57,121 nt of DNA from Clostridiales bacterium (GTDB lineage: Bacteria > Bacillota > Clostridia > Saccharofermentanales > Saccharofermentanaceae): contig JAFZVF010000030.1 in NCBI GenBank assembly GCA_017617935.1, positions 1 to 57,121 of the forward strand. Direction: 5' to 3'. Under the pieces are notes generated by a model. That model worked only from the letters and a program-made list of their open reading frames with translations, was not told where the DNA came from and made no database searches. A program made the position numbers and the translations under genes. Below, piece by piece: positions 50,497 to 57,121 of this stretch. Numbering within the stretch: the first letter of the stretch is position 1; each line of letters begins with the position of its first letter.

Positions 50497-51558
50497 TCAT
50501 TTCATGGTTTCCCAAAGTTTTTCAAGTTCTTGTGCCTTCAGATATTTTATTGCGAAATCAATCGAATCCATGCAGGTCTTGCCGAGTGAATCGTGCAGCA
50601 TGAGGCTGTCGCTGATGTTGATGAATCTGAGGTTCCTCACATCGTTGTCAGGCGCGGAATCAAACCTTTCCGCTATAGCCTTTGCCTCCTTGAGGTACGC
50701 TGAAGCCTTCTTCTTGGTGCCAGTCTTAAGCTCAACATATGCTAACGCGCTTAAGAAGAAACAATCATACTTGTCCAGCACGTTGGGCTTGTCGTCCTTT
50801 CGGAAAGCCGAGTTTTCGTTAAGTCCGGTTTCCAAAAGCGCCCTGGCTTCCTCATAGTTCTTTGTGCCAAAACAACACAAGAGCTTGCCCGTGATCAGGT
50901 TCAGCTTGTCGCCAAGCTGCTTTACCAGAGCGCGTGACAGATATTCATCTGCCTGCTTGAAATCGTTTGTCTGCGCAAGGATCTGGCCTATCCTTATGTC
51001 GAATGCCCCGCCCGCGTTATGCGCCTTGTAGATCTCGAGAGCCTTTTTTGCGTCGCCCATCGTCTGATGTAAGATCGCCAACTGCGCATAGATCACAGTC
51101 TCGTCGATGGCGGGATCCGTGTTCTGCGAAATGAGCGTCAGGGCCTGTTCAAACAAAGCCTGCGACTGTGAAAGATACTTGTTGTTCTTCGGATTGATCC
51201 CATACACTCCGTAAAGCAGAGCGCACTCAAACACGACAGAGAAATTGTGCGGGTATTTCTTAAGCGCTTTCTCAGCCTCCGAGGGGCCTTCAGGATCCAT
51301 TGTGTAGGTCATCTTGCGCAGACGTGAAGCAAGCGTTTCAACCCTGTTGTCGCGCGCCTCAAACCCTATGAGCACGTCGAGCGAGGTATCGAAAAAATCT
51401 GCGATCTCAAGTATAAGCGGAAGCTCCGGCGTTGACATCCCGTTCTCCCACTTGTGCACTGCTCCGACCGTCACGCCGAAGACCTCGGCGAGCTGTTCCT
51501 GGGTAAGTCCCCTTTCCTTGCGGAAAGCCCTTATGTTTGAAGCAAGATCGTTATTCAT
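50497..51558 (-). CDS. Xre helix-turn-helix regulator with TPR-like repeats
   Basis: 353 residues. Helix-turn-helix at 6-62 (FRKERGLTQEQLAEVFGV, then VHKWENGMSTPEL). Residues about 95-345 are tetratricopeptide-like helices (ALFEQALTLI, KKALEIYKAH, QADEYLSRALV, EARALLETGL). This layout is shared with RRNPP-type peptide-sensing regulators and with simple Xre-TPR proteins; I see no small peptide gene next to it. Start overlaps the upstream membrane-protein gene by 8 bp. A perfect palindrome upstream of the operon may be its operator. Confidence 0.87.
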   Translation of the reverse strand: MNNDLASNIRAFRKERGLTQEQLAEVFGVTVGAVHKWENGMSTPELPLILEIADFFDTSLDVLIGFEARDNRVETLASRLRKMTYTMDPEGPSEAEKALKKYPHNFSVVFECALLYGVYGINPKNNKYLSQSQALFEQALTLISQNTDPAIDETVIYAQLAILHQTMGDAKKALEIYKAHNAGGAFDIRIGQILAQTNDFKQADEYLSRALVKQLGDKLNLITGKLLCCFGTKNYEEARALLETGLNENSAFRKDDKPNVLDKYDCFFLSALAYVELKTGTKKKASAYLKEAKAIAERFDSAPDNDVRNLRFINISDSLMLHDSLGKTCMDSIDFAIKYLKAQELEKLWETMK

Positions 51559-52147
51559 GCCTTTTCTCCTTTTTGCAGAGGCAGATTACAGCAACCGCGG
51601 CAACGCCGTGCGACACGATAAGTATCAACGCCAATTTGATATTCGTAGTGTCAGAGGCAAGCGTAAACCTCGATCCAGGAAGCGGAGTCCTGACCCCGTC
51701 ATCAGCTTTTTCGACTTTGCTCTTGTCATATATCAGATAGGCAAGCGGAAAGTCCGCTGTGTAATACCTTTTGTTATCGTCCGAGCACATGAAAGTTATC
51801 GTGCATTTGTCTTTGTAAACGTCTATTATCCTGATGTCTCTGACAGGAAGTCCAGTGTCTATATGGTTTTTATCAAGATCGCTCAATATTACCATGGAAA
51901 TCCTTCCGGAGTGCTCCCACAGACCGTTATCGTCGTAAGGCATCGAAAAGCCTTCCGTGACAAGGAAGCCGTCACGGAGCTTCGCCGCAGCATTAATTCC
52001 CGTTATCCTTTCAATGGGGATCAGGTCTCTTTCTTTTGCACCGGCCGGCGAGGTCGCTCTTTTATTTTCATAGAACATGCTGAACCAGGCCGTTCCTGAC
52101 GCGATCAGCGCTATCACTAGAACTATCGCCCAAATGACTTTTTTCAT
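51551..52147 (-). CDS. Two-helix membrane protein with extracellular domain, unknown function
   Basis: 198 residues from ATG 52147, with AAGGAGAAGGGAGG upstream; an earlier in-frame start has none. Helices at about 4-22 and 170-188 flank an extracytoplasmic domain of about 145 residues. No family recognised. It is the first gene of a cluster with an Xre-TPR regulator (8-bp overlap) and a lipoprotein. Perhaps a signal-receiving partner of the regulator. Confidence 0.75.
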   Translation of the reverse strand: MKKVIWAIVLVIALIASGTAWFSMFYENKRATSPAGAKERDLIPIERITGINAAAKLRDGFLVTEGFSMPYDDNGLWEHSGRISMVILSDLDKNHIDTGLPVRDIRIIDVYKDKCTITFMCSDDNKRYYTADFPLAYLIYDKSKVEKADDGVRTPLPGSRFTLASDTTNIKLALILIVSHGVAAVAVICLCKKEKRHE

Positions 52148-52243
52148 GACTGATCCTCCCTTCTCCTTATTTCCATAACACCATTTTATAAGAGGACAAA
52201 CCAAAAATGAATACACTAACAATACAGTCAGGATATTTTCTTT

Positions 52244-52258
52244 TATACTGTCAGTATA
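52244..52258. promoter_or_regulatory. Perfect palindrome upstream of the Xre-TPR operon
   Basis: TATACTG T CAGTATA. On the minus strand its end merges into TATAAA, a possible -10 box, and a half-like ATACAGTC lies at 52222-52229. It is in the divergent spacer between the Xre-TPR operon and the zinc-ribbon gene. It fits an operator for an Xre dimer; binding is inferred. Confidence 0.55.
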
Positions 52259-52290
52259 GTTTTATGATAAGGAAATCCATCACATACTCA

Positions 52291-52299
52291 TGCTATAAT
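52291..52299 (+). promoter_or_regulatory. Extended -10 promoter of the zinc-ribbon gene
   Basis: TGCTATAAT, 60 bases upstream of the ATG at 52359. No strong -35 element. Confidence 0.6.
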
Positions 52300-52358
52300 G
52301 GTTATGTTCGTGTAAGGACAATGAATAAGGGGATTTAGATGACGGAGGTGCTTAGTTT

Positions 52359-52727
52359 ATGTATGATTCATCCAACAATCCGACGATCATAATCGACCGT
52401 TCAGGCGACGGAATAGCCGAGGCCAACAGTAAGATCGGAAGTTTAAGAAGCGACATCAGCGATCTGGAGATCAAGCTCCAGGCGATGTACAAGGTAATGG
52501 TCGAGCAGGGCGTTGACCCCAAGCTCTTCGAAGCAAAGATCGAAGAGGTCATGAAGGAAAGAGCCGGTAGAAGGCCCATCCCGAAACAGTCCAAGCCTTG
52601 TCCGAAATGCGGAAGGATGGTCAGCAAGAACGGCAACGCGCCCCTTCTCGGAAAATGCATGTACTGCGGCACGAACGTCCCGTTTTACCCTTCTTTTGAG
52701 ACTGAAGAGGAACCATCGGAGCAATAA
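52359..52727 (+). CDS. Small zinc-ribbon protein with coiled coil
   Basis: 122 residues. Acidic helical coiled coil at about 18-70 (IAEANSKIGSLRSDISDLEI onward), then a zinc ribbon with Cys pairs CPKCG (82-86) and CMYCG (about 101-105). Acidic C-terminal end. Probably binds one Zn ion and acts as an adaptor; the function is unknown. GGAGGTG precedes the ATG. It has its own extended -10 promoter and a hairpin at its 3' end. Confidence 0.72.
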   Translation: MYDSSNNPTIIIDRSGDGIAEANSKIGSLRSDISDLEIKLQAMYKVMVEQGVDPKLFEAKIEEVMKERAGRRPIPKQSKPCPKCGRMVSKNGNAPLLGKCMYCGTNVPFYPSFETEEEPSEQ

Positions 52728-52744
52728 TTTATAAGACAACCTAT

Positions 52745-52794
52745 ATTACAGGCCCTGGGATTAATTCCCGGGGCCTGTAATATTGCCGTTTTCC
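52745..52794 (+). terminator. Hairpin terminator of the zinc-ribbon gene
   Basis: ATTACAGGCCCTGGGA / TCCCGGGGCCTGTAAT, 16-bp stem with one G-U pair. The downstream T-run is modest (ATTGCCGTTTTCC). Confidence 0.7.
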
Positions 52795-52849
52795 CCATTT
52801 TGCAAAAACTTTTGAACCGCAATTGCAAAAAAGGATTAAAATTTTTCAA

Positions 52850-52874
52850 GAACCACCCAATAATCCGCATCGGT
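52850..52874 (+). promoter_or_regulatory. Candidate ECF-type promoter of the sigma-fusion gene
   Basis: GAACC at 52850-52854, 17 bases after the GAAC core, then CGGT at 52871-52874, the spacing and sequence style of ECF-sigma promoters. A second GAACC at 52814-52818 and an inverted repeat TTTTGCAA/TTGCAAAA (52798-52830) lie just upstream. Autoregulation would fit, but short motifs occur by chance. Confidence 0.3.
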
Positions 52875-52916
52875 TATTCGTTAAGTAGGTAGATGCGGAC
52901 AAAAAGGAGACGAAAA

Positions 52917-55139
52917 ATGACTAATCAGGAACTCGAGCAGATCTACAACGAATCCTACAAGGCTGTTTTTTGGACGGCAATGGCCCTTCTTAAGAACGAG
53001 GACGATGCCGAAGACGTCGTTCAGGATACCTTCATATCCTTTATAGAATCATATGGCAGCATTACGTATACCGGCAAGGTGGTTTCCTTGCTCAAGAAGA
53101 TTGCTGCCAACAAGTGTCTGGACCGTATAAAGCTTGCGCGAACGGATTCTGTTGAAAATGAGTTTTTTGAAGATGTCGAGGCTTTGCCTGAAGATTTTCT
53201 CCCAGAGTCTCTCATCGAATCTGACGAGATGCGAAAGGTCATCATGAACATCATCAACAATGTTTTGTCTGATGATATAAGAAGAACGCTCGTCCTGTTC
53301 TATTTTGATGAAATGAGCACCAAAGAAATCTCAGAAGTGATGGGAATACCTCAGGGAACGGTCTTATGGCGTCTTAGTTTTGCCAAGAAAAGAATCAAGA
53401 AGGAGGTCGAGAAATATGAAAAAGATAACGATACAAAGCTGTTTGGTATGGCAGCCATCCCATTCTTAACCAAACTGTTCGAAGAAGAATCAAAGTTTGT
53501 GGCATTTAAGCCCATGCCCAACAGTCTCATAAACCTGTCCGCATCAACACAGGCTGCCGGCTCAGAAACCGGAATACAGGCTGCTTCAAAAGCAGCCGGG
53601 AAAGGATCAGGACTTATGATGAAAAAGATAATTATTGGATGTATTGCTGCAACATTAGGGATTGCAACCATGATCGGGGCGTTTTTAGGAATAGCGGTAT
53701 TAATAAATAAGAAAAATACAAATCCTTCGTCAGACAGCAGCATCAAAAGGATTAATCAATACAAAGATAACGGCAACGACGAAAACAACAGGGACGACAG
53801 AAAAGGCCCTTTAGATCCGGAAGATGACGACACAGATGATTATGTTGATCCGTGGGAATCATACAAGGTAGATCCCGTAACGGGATTCAGATTGATAACT
53901 TTCGGTAAATACAGAAACAAGAAGATCGAGTGGCTGATTCTTGACGAGAATGAGAACGGAATGCTCCTGTTGTCAAAAAAAGCAATAGAAGGCAAAGAAT
54001 ACCACATAAAGAACACGGAAATAACCTGGGAGAACTGTTCATTAAGAAAGTGGATGAACAACGAATTCTATAATGAAGCATTCAGTTCCGAGGAAAAGAA
54101 CCGCGTTCTGCTGTCCGAACTGGTAAACTATGACGGTCCTTCCTATAATGCCAAAGTCGTCAACAGCACCGAAGACCATGTATTTCTTTTGAACTATCAG
54201 GATATCGAAAGATATTTCTATCATACGAAGGAACTTTTGACCGAATATGAGGATTATCTGACTAAAGATGATATATATAACTCTTCGGAGAAAAATCATT
54301 GCTGTCTTTGGTGGCTTCGTACGCCAGCGAATAATGATGCATATCGTGTTACCGGAGTTAGTGCTTTCGGTAACTTGAGCGACAGTGGCATCACACCTAT
54401 AAACAAAGAGGGTATCCGCCCCGCAATCTGGTTAAGTCACAAAACGGTTAAAGCCGGCGAGAAAGCCTCTCCTACAGCATCACCTGAACAGGTTAAAGAC
54501 CGTACTGTTACTGTCGAAGATGCGTATAGGAAGGATTATAAATCTGAACGTAAAACTCTGGTTAACCGTTATCCGAAGGTGACCATATCCGGAGTCGATA
54601 CGAGCGCGATCAACAGTAAAATGAAACATGAACTTAAACAGAAAATCGTTTTCAACGAAGAGACGGGTTCTTACTCCGGCATGGCTGTTGATTATGAGTA
54701 CTATGTTTCTGATAAGTATGTCTCAATTGTGGCAAGACTGAAACCCGAAGACGAGGAAAACTGCGAATACAAAGTTTACAACATTTCTAAAGCTACCGGC
54801 CGTGAGCTGTTGTATGGCAGGCTGATATTGGAAACAGGCAAGATGCGTCAGGAAAGATTCATAGAAAAAGCAACCAAGATTTTTTCGAAAATTGGAGCCG
54901 GTTCTGATGATGTTCCGGATGACGTAAAAAAGGCCATCGTCAAAAAGAATAAGGCCAGGGCAGACTTCTTTAACCTCCAGCCTTTCTTTTCAAAAAACGG
55001 TCGCGTGTGCTTCGTCGCAACCGTCAGCTACTACGCCAACGGCGAAGAAAAAGAACATGTTCAGTTGTTTGATGCTACAGAAAGCAAGCTTTACCATTGG
55101 GACGAAAGAAACGCCAAAAAGAGCAAATCAACAAAATAA
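52917..55139 (+). CDS. Membrane-tethered ECF-type sigma factor fused to extracytoplasmic sensor domains
   Basis: 740 residues from ATG 52917 (AAGGAGACG upstream). Region sigma-2 is at about 5-72 (DAEDVVQDTFISF) and sigma-4 at about 115-168 (RRTLVLFYFDEMSTKEISEV, then GTVLWRLSFAKKRI). A linker leads to one membrane helix (236-263), placing sigma inside and the rest outside. After an acidic Asn/Asp linker comes a DUF6273-like domain (319-508: FGKYRNKKIEWLIL, WENCSLRKWMNNEFYNEAF, WWLRTP, GIRPAIWL). The C-terminal domain (about 530-740) resembles the DUF4163/DUF3298 part of anti-sigma factor RsiV. Normally sensor and sigma are separate proteins. Here one polypeptide holds both, with no stop or frameshift. 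The A+T-richer DNA extends to the right edge. Confidence 0.88.
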   Translation: MTNQELEQIYNESYKAVFWTAMALLKNEDDAEDVVQDTFISFIESYGSITYTGKVVSLLKKIAANKCLDRIKLARTDSVENEFFEDVEALPEDFLPESLIESDEMRKVIMNIINNVLSDDIRRTLVLFYFDEMSTKEISEVMGIPQGTVLWRLSFAKKRIKKEVEKYEKDNDTKLFGMAAIPFLTKLFEEESKFVAFKPMPNSLINLSASTQAAGSETGIQAASKAAGKGSGLMMKKIIIGCIAATLGIATMIGAFLGIAVLINKKNTNPSSDSSIKRINQYKDNGNDENNRDDRKGPLDPEDDDTDDYVDPWESYKVDPVTGFRLITFGKYRNKKIEWLILDENENGMLLLSKKAIEGKEYHIKNTEITWENCSLRKWMNNEFYNEAFSSEEKNRVLLSELVNYDGPSYNAKVVNSTEDHVFLLNYQDIERYFYHTKELLTEYEDYLTKDDIYNSSEKNHCCLWWLRTPANNDAYRVTGVSAFGNLSDSGITPINKEGIRPAIWLSHKTVKAGEKASPTASPEQVKDRTVTVEDAYRKDYKSERKTLVNRYPKVTISGVDTSAINSKMKHELKQKIVFNEETGSYSGMAVDYEYYVSDKYVSIVARLKPEDEENCEYKVYNISKATGRELLYGRLILETGKMRQERFIEKATKIFSKIGAGSDDVPDDVKKAIVKKNKARADFFNLQPFFSKNGRVCFVATVSYYANGEEKEHVQLFDATESKLYHWDERNAKKSKSTK

Positions 55140-55149
55140 CTAATATTAT

Positions 55150-55180
55150 AAGTGGCTGTTACAAACAGTGATAGCCACTT
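55150..55180. terminator. First hairpin between convergent genes
   Basis: AAGTGGCT / AGCCACTT, perfect 8-bp stem with a 15-base loop, 10 bases after the sigma-fusion stop. It is followed by TCTGTC, so on its own it is a weak terminator. Confidence 0.55.
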
Positions 55181-55194
55181 TCTGTCAGTAAAAC

Positions 55195-55223
55195 AATAAA
55201 TGGGCCCGGTGGGCCCATTTATT
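55195..55223. terminator. Second, bidirectional hairpin between convergent genes
   Basis: AATAAATGGGCCC - GGT - GGGCCCATTTATT, a perfect 13-bp stem. A/T-rich stem bases and TTCTT on the plus side give a terminator for the sigma-fusion gene; on the minus side TTGTTTTAC follows. Confidence 0.8.
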
Positions 55224-55306
55224 TCTTGACGGAAACATATATGGCAGGACGAATATCAATCCTGTTTAAATCAAACGGTGCTTTTTTGCATAATCAATAC
55301 ATAAAA

Positions 55307-57121
55307 CTATACATCACGCCAGTAATGATTTATGTTCTCTTTATCAATACTGAAGTAAAGGTAACCATAACCGCCCGCGGCCAAATAGTTAACCTTTCCT
55401 GCAAACATCAATCGTCCGTTTTCATCTACAAACGGCACAATGTATTTGTAAGAAACGAGCTTCAGATTTTTGTCGTACAGCGTCTTTGCCATCTTCTTTG
55501 CTTTCGGTTCGTTATCTCTGTTTTTCCTTTCCAAATCGTAGAAATTCTTATAACAAACCCTTACTTTGGCAAAGAACTGTTTGTCTGTCATACCGAATAG
55601 TTTGACCACCTGACTGCCGCTCATCAGTTCGCCCGTTTTGATATCGACATTGAAGATCAATTCGTCTCTTTCGTCTTCTCCGCCGTTAATGCGCCAAAAT
55701 TCAACAATGATGGTTATCGTCTTTTCGGTGATATGGTATCTGTAGTGCGAATCGTATGGTAAGTTTAAATACTGTTTTCTCTTGTTGATGTTGAACTTGT
55801 TGACTTCTCTCTCAATTTTCTTGTTCGTCGTAGACACAAATACACCCGGGATTCTGATCATCGGGATCTTGAAATCATGGTTTTCACCGTCCACTTCTAT
55901 TACCGTGCTCTTTGGCGAATCAAGTACGGCAATGCCTCTGTCGTCAGGCTTTACGGTTTCCGTTGGCTCGGTTGTTGTGGCCGCGGTCGGTTCCTCCACT
56001 GCGGCTTTTTTTGTTATCCACATAGCCGGACGGACACCGTAAGTGTCAATGTCGACGTAATCGCCAAGATCACTTAAATATCCGCTTGTATCAATGAAAG
56101 CTGCCTGGTTATATAAGAGACCGGGGGACCGCAGCCACCAGGAATATACAACTCCATTGCCGTCTTTTGCTATTGCCCTGTCTGCCTTGTCCTGGAACTG
56201 GCCGAAATACAGTTCCGCTTCATGAACATTTAACAGGAAAACCTTGTCCTCCGTTTTTTCACTGCCACCGAGTCCGGTAACTCTGTTAGGAATATTAAGA
56301 CATTCAGTCTTATTGATCCGTGATTGTTCTTTGCTTGAAAATGCACGCTGATAGAACACTTCGTTCAGCCATTTTCTTAATGAACAATCCTTCCAAGTTA
56401 TAGTATTATCCTGGTTTTTGTCCGTATTTTTGCTTTCGTCCTTATCTTTGTCCTTGTTTTTGTCATCTTCTTCAATCTTTTTGTCGAACTCTTTTGACAG
56501 GATAACTTCTTTGGAAAGCAAGAACATTTCGTTTTCATCCTCTTCCAAAACCAACCATTCAATATCCCGTCCGTTATTAAATCCGAATTTGATCACTTTA
56601 TATCCCGTTACAGGGTCTGTTGCAGACTCTGTGCCGGATTCAGAGGGGTTGGTTTCTTGACTCCCCGGTAATGTTTCAGTCGGTGTAACATCCGGCGTTG
56701 GCGATAATGTTGTTTTATTCTTGGCTTCACGCTTGTCAATCACTTCTTGCACACATTTTCTATAGCCATAATATGCGCCTTTTGCATTAGGGTGTATTGA
56801 GCATCCGCTGGGATGAGGCTCAATCTTGCCATCCTTTTCCGTTATTATCAGCGTTATAAGATCATCATCATGAGGTATAAGATCCGCTCCGTTAATCCAC
56901 GGATCTTTAGAATAAACTTCATGGCCACTAAATTCATCTCTTACATCAACAAATTCAATGTCTAATCCGTCACGCCATTTGCTTTGATAAACTATCTGTT
57001 TTATTGTTTCATCCAGGTAATCAACACAGTCATTGACCTTTTTAGCTTCAACCGGATCAAACAACAGCAAGTTTTTTACAACAACTTTACCCACATCTAT
57101 AGGGTACCCCAATCCCCAATC
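55307..57121 (-). CDS. SGNH/GDSL-type hydrolase with DUF6273 and RsiV-like domains (5' end outside window)
   Basis: 604 residues visible; the frame stays open to the right edge, so the start lies beyond. Residues 1-130 are the end of an SGNH esterase domain (FVDVRDEFSGHE, DPWINGADL and the block-V motif CSIHPNAKG with catalytic His). A Thr/Pro/Ser linker follows, then a DUF6273-like domain (about 168-375) with a Lys/Asp-rich insert, then a Thr-rich linker and a DUF4163/DUF3298-like C-terminal domain (about 400-604). Both later domains align with the outer part of the sigma fusion (DPVTGxxxIxFG, IEWLxLxExENxMxLLSK, CSLRKWxNxxFYxxAFSS). It is convergent with that gene, 167 bases away, and probably secreted or surface-bound. 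Confidence 0.82.
   Translation of the reverse strand, partial: DWGLGYPIDVGKVVVKNLLLFDPVEAKKVNDCVDYLDETIKQIVYQSKWRDGLDIEFVDVRDEFSGHEVYSKDPWINGADLIPHDDDLITLIITEKDGKIEPHPSGCSIHPNAKGAYYGYRKCVQEVIDKREAKNKTTLSPTPDVTPTETLPGSQETNPSESGTESATDPVTGYKVIKFGFNNGRDIEWLVLEEDENEMFLLSKEVILSKEFDKKIEEDDKNKDKDKDESKNTDKNQDNTITWKDCSLRKWLNEVFYQRAFSSKEQSRINKTECLNIPNRVTGLGGSEKTEDKVFLLNVHEAELYFGQFQDKADRAIAKDGNGVVYSWWLRSPGLLYNQAAFIDTSGYLSDLGDYVDIDTYGVRPAMWITKKAAVEEPTAATTTEPTETVKPDDRGIAVLDSPKSTVIEVDGENHDFKIPMIRIPGVFVSTTNKKIEREVNKFNINKRKQYLNLPYDSHYRYHITEKTITIIVEFWRINGGEDERDELIFNVDIKTGELMSGSQVVKLFGMTDKQFFAKVRVCYKNFYDLERKNRDNEPKAKKMAKTLYDKNLKLVSYKYIVPFVDENGRLMFAGKVNYLAAGGYGYLYFSIDKENINHYWRDV

Noticed and set aside
52893..52916. 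Earlier ATG for the sigma fusion (MRTKRRRK...)
   Set aside because: It lacks a ribosome site, whereas AAGGAGACG precedes the ATG at 52917, which starts exactly at the sigma-2 domain.
57110..57112. TTG at 57112 as the start of the SGNH protein
   Set aside because: The frame stays open to the right edge and the visible part begins in the middle of an SGNH domain, so the gene is truncated by the window.

Overview
The window looks like chromosome of a Gram-positive, low-to-mid G+C anaerobe of the class Clostridia, perhaps a gut or rumen fermenter; I cannot name the genus from sequence alone. Pointers are the end of a sodium-pumping decarboxylase beta subunit, plant-polysaccharide hydrolases (a GH3 beta-glucosidase with inverted domain order and a GH120-type beta-xylosidase), cell-wall proteins of clostridial type (GH25 lysozyme with W-rich repeats), strong Shine-Dalgarno sites, extended -10 promoters (TGnTATAAT) and Rho-independent terminators. 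There is no phage, IS element, CRISPR array or rRNA. One tRNA gene (Arg, CCG) is present.

Layout. 1-1100: end of a decarboxylase gene and an orphan nuclease-fold protein. 1.3-8.3 kb (minus): haemolysin-III-type protein, membrane protein, GH3 glucosidase, HD-GYP c-di-GMP enzyme and a small membrane protein. 8.3-10.5 kb: PadR regulator with an overlapping membrane/DUF4097 gene, followed by repeats. 10.7-13 kb (plus): GH120 xylosidase and a PptA-type tautomerase. 13-17.4 kb (minus): a MoxR / DUF58 / transglutaminase operon. 17.5-20.5 kb: a two-gene c-di-GMP operon (sensor-only protein plus degenerate GGDEF-EAL protein). 20.6-21 kb: an array of REP-like hairpins and tRNA-Arg. 21-28.8 kb (minus): GH25 lysozyme, glmU, pth, mfd. 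28.9-34.5 kb (minus): lactate/malate dehydrogenase, an A+T-rich GT-C glycosyltransferase, thrS and trxA. 34.6-41.3 kb (plus): HxlR regulator and a MacB-type ABC exporter with two different adaptor proteins. 41.4-45.8 kb: two-component system, small membrane proteins, an Xre regulator and a flavodoxin. 45.8-49 kb: cell-wall-anchored esterase and a FecR-domain surface protein. 49-52.7 kb: an Xre-TPR operon with lipoprotein and methyltransferase, and a zinc-ribbon protein.

52.9 kb to the right edge is the most unusual part. An ECF-type sigma factor is fused, in one reading frame, to a transmembrane helix and a large extracytoplasmic part (DUF6273-like plus an RsiV/DUF3298-like domain). Facing it is an SGNH esterase that carries the same two extracytoplasmic domains. 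This looks like a sigma factor that carries its own sensor, beside a secreted or surface enzyme using the same sensing or binding module.

Other signals worth attention are a possible tRNA-Thr anticodon mimic in the thrS leader, overlapping face-to-face hxlR/trxA promoters, a REP-like hairpin family sharing a TTCCGCAG tag at two loci, 30-bp tandem repeats near 8.4 kb, and an LDH-fold enzyme with an MDH-type specificity arginine. All calls come from reading the sequence; no database search or folding calculation was run.
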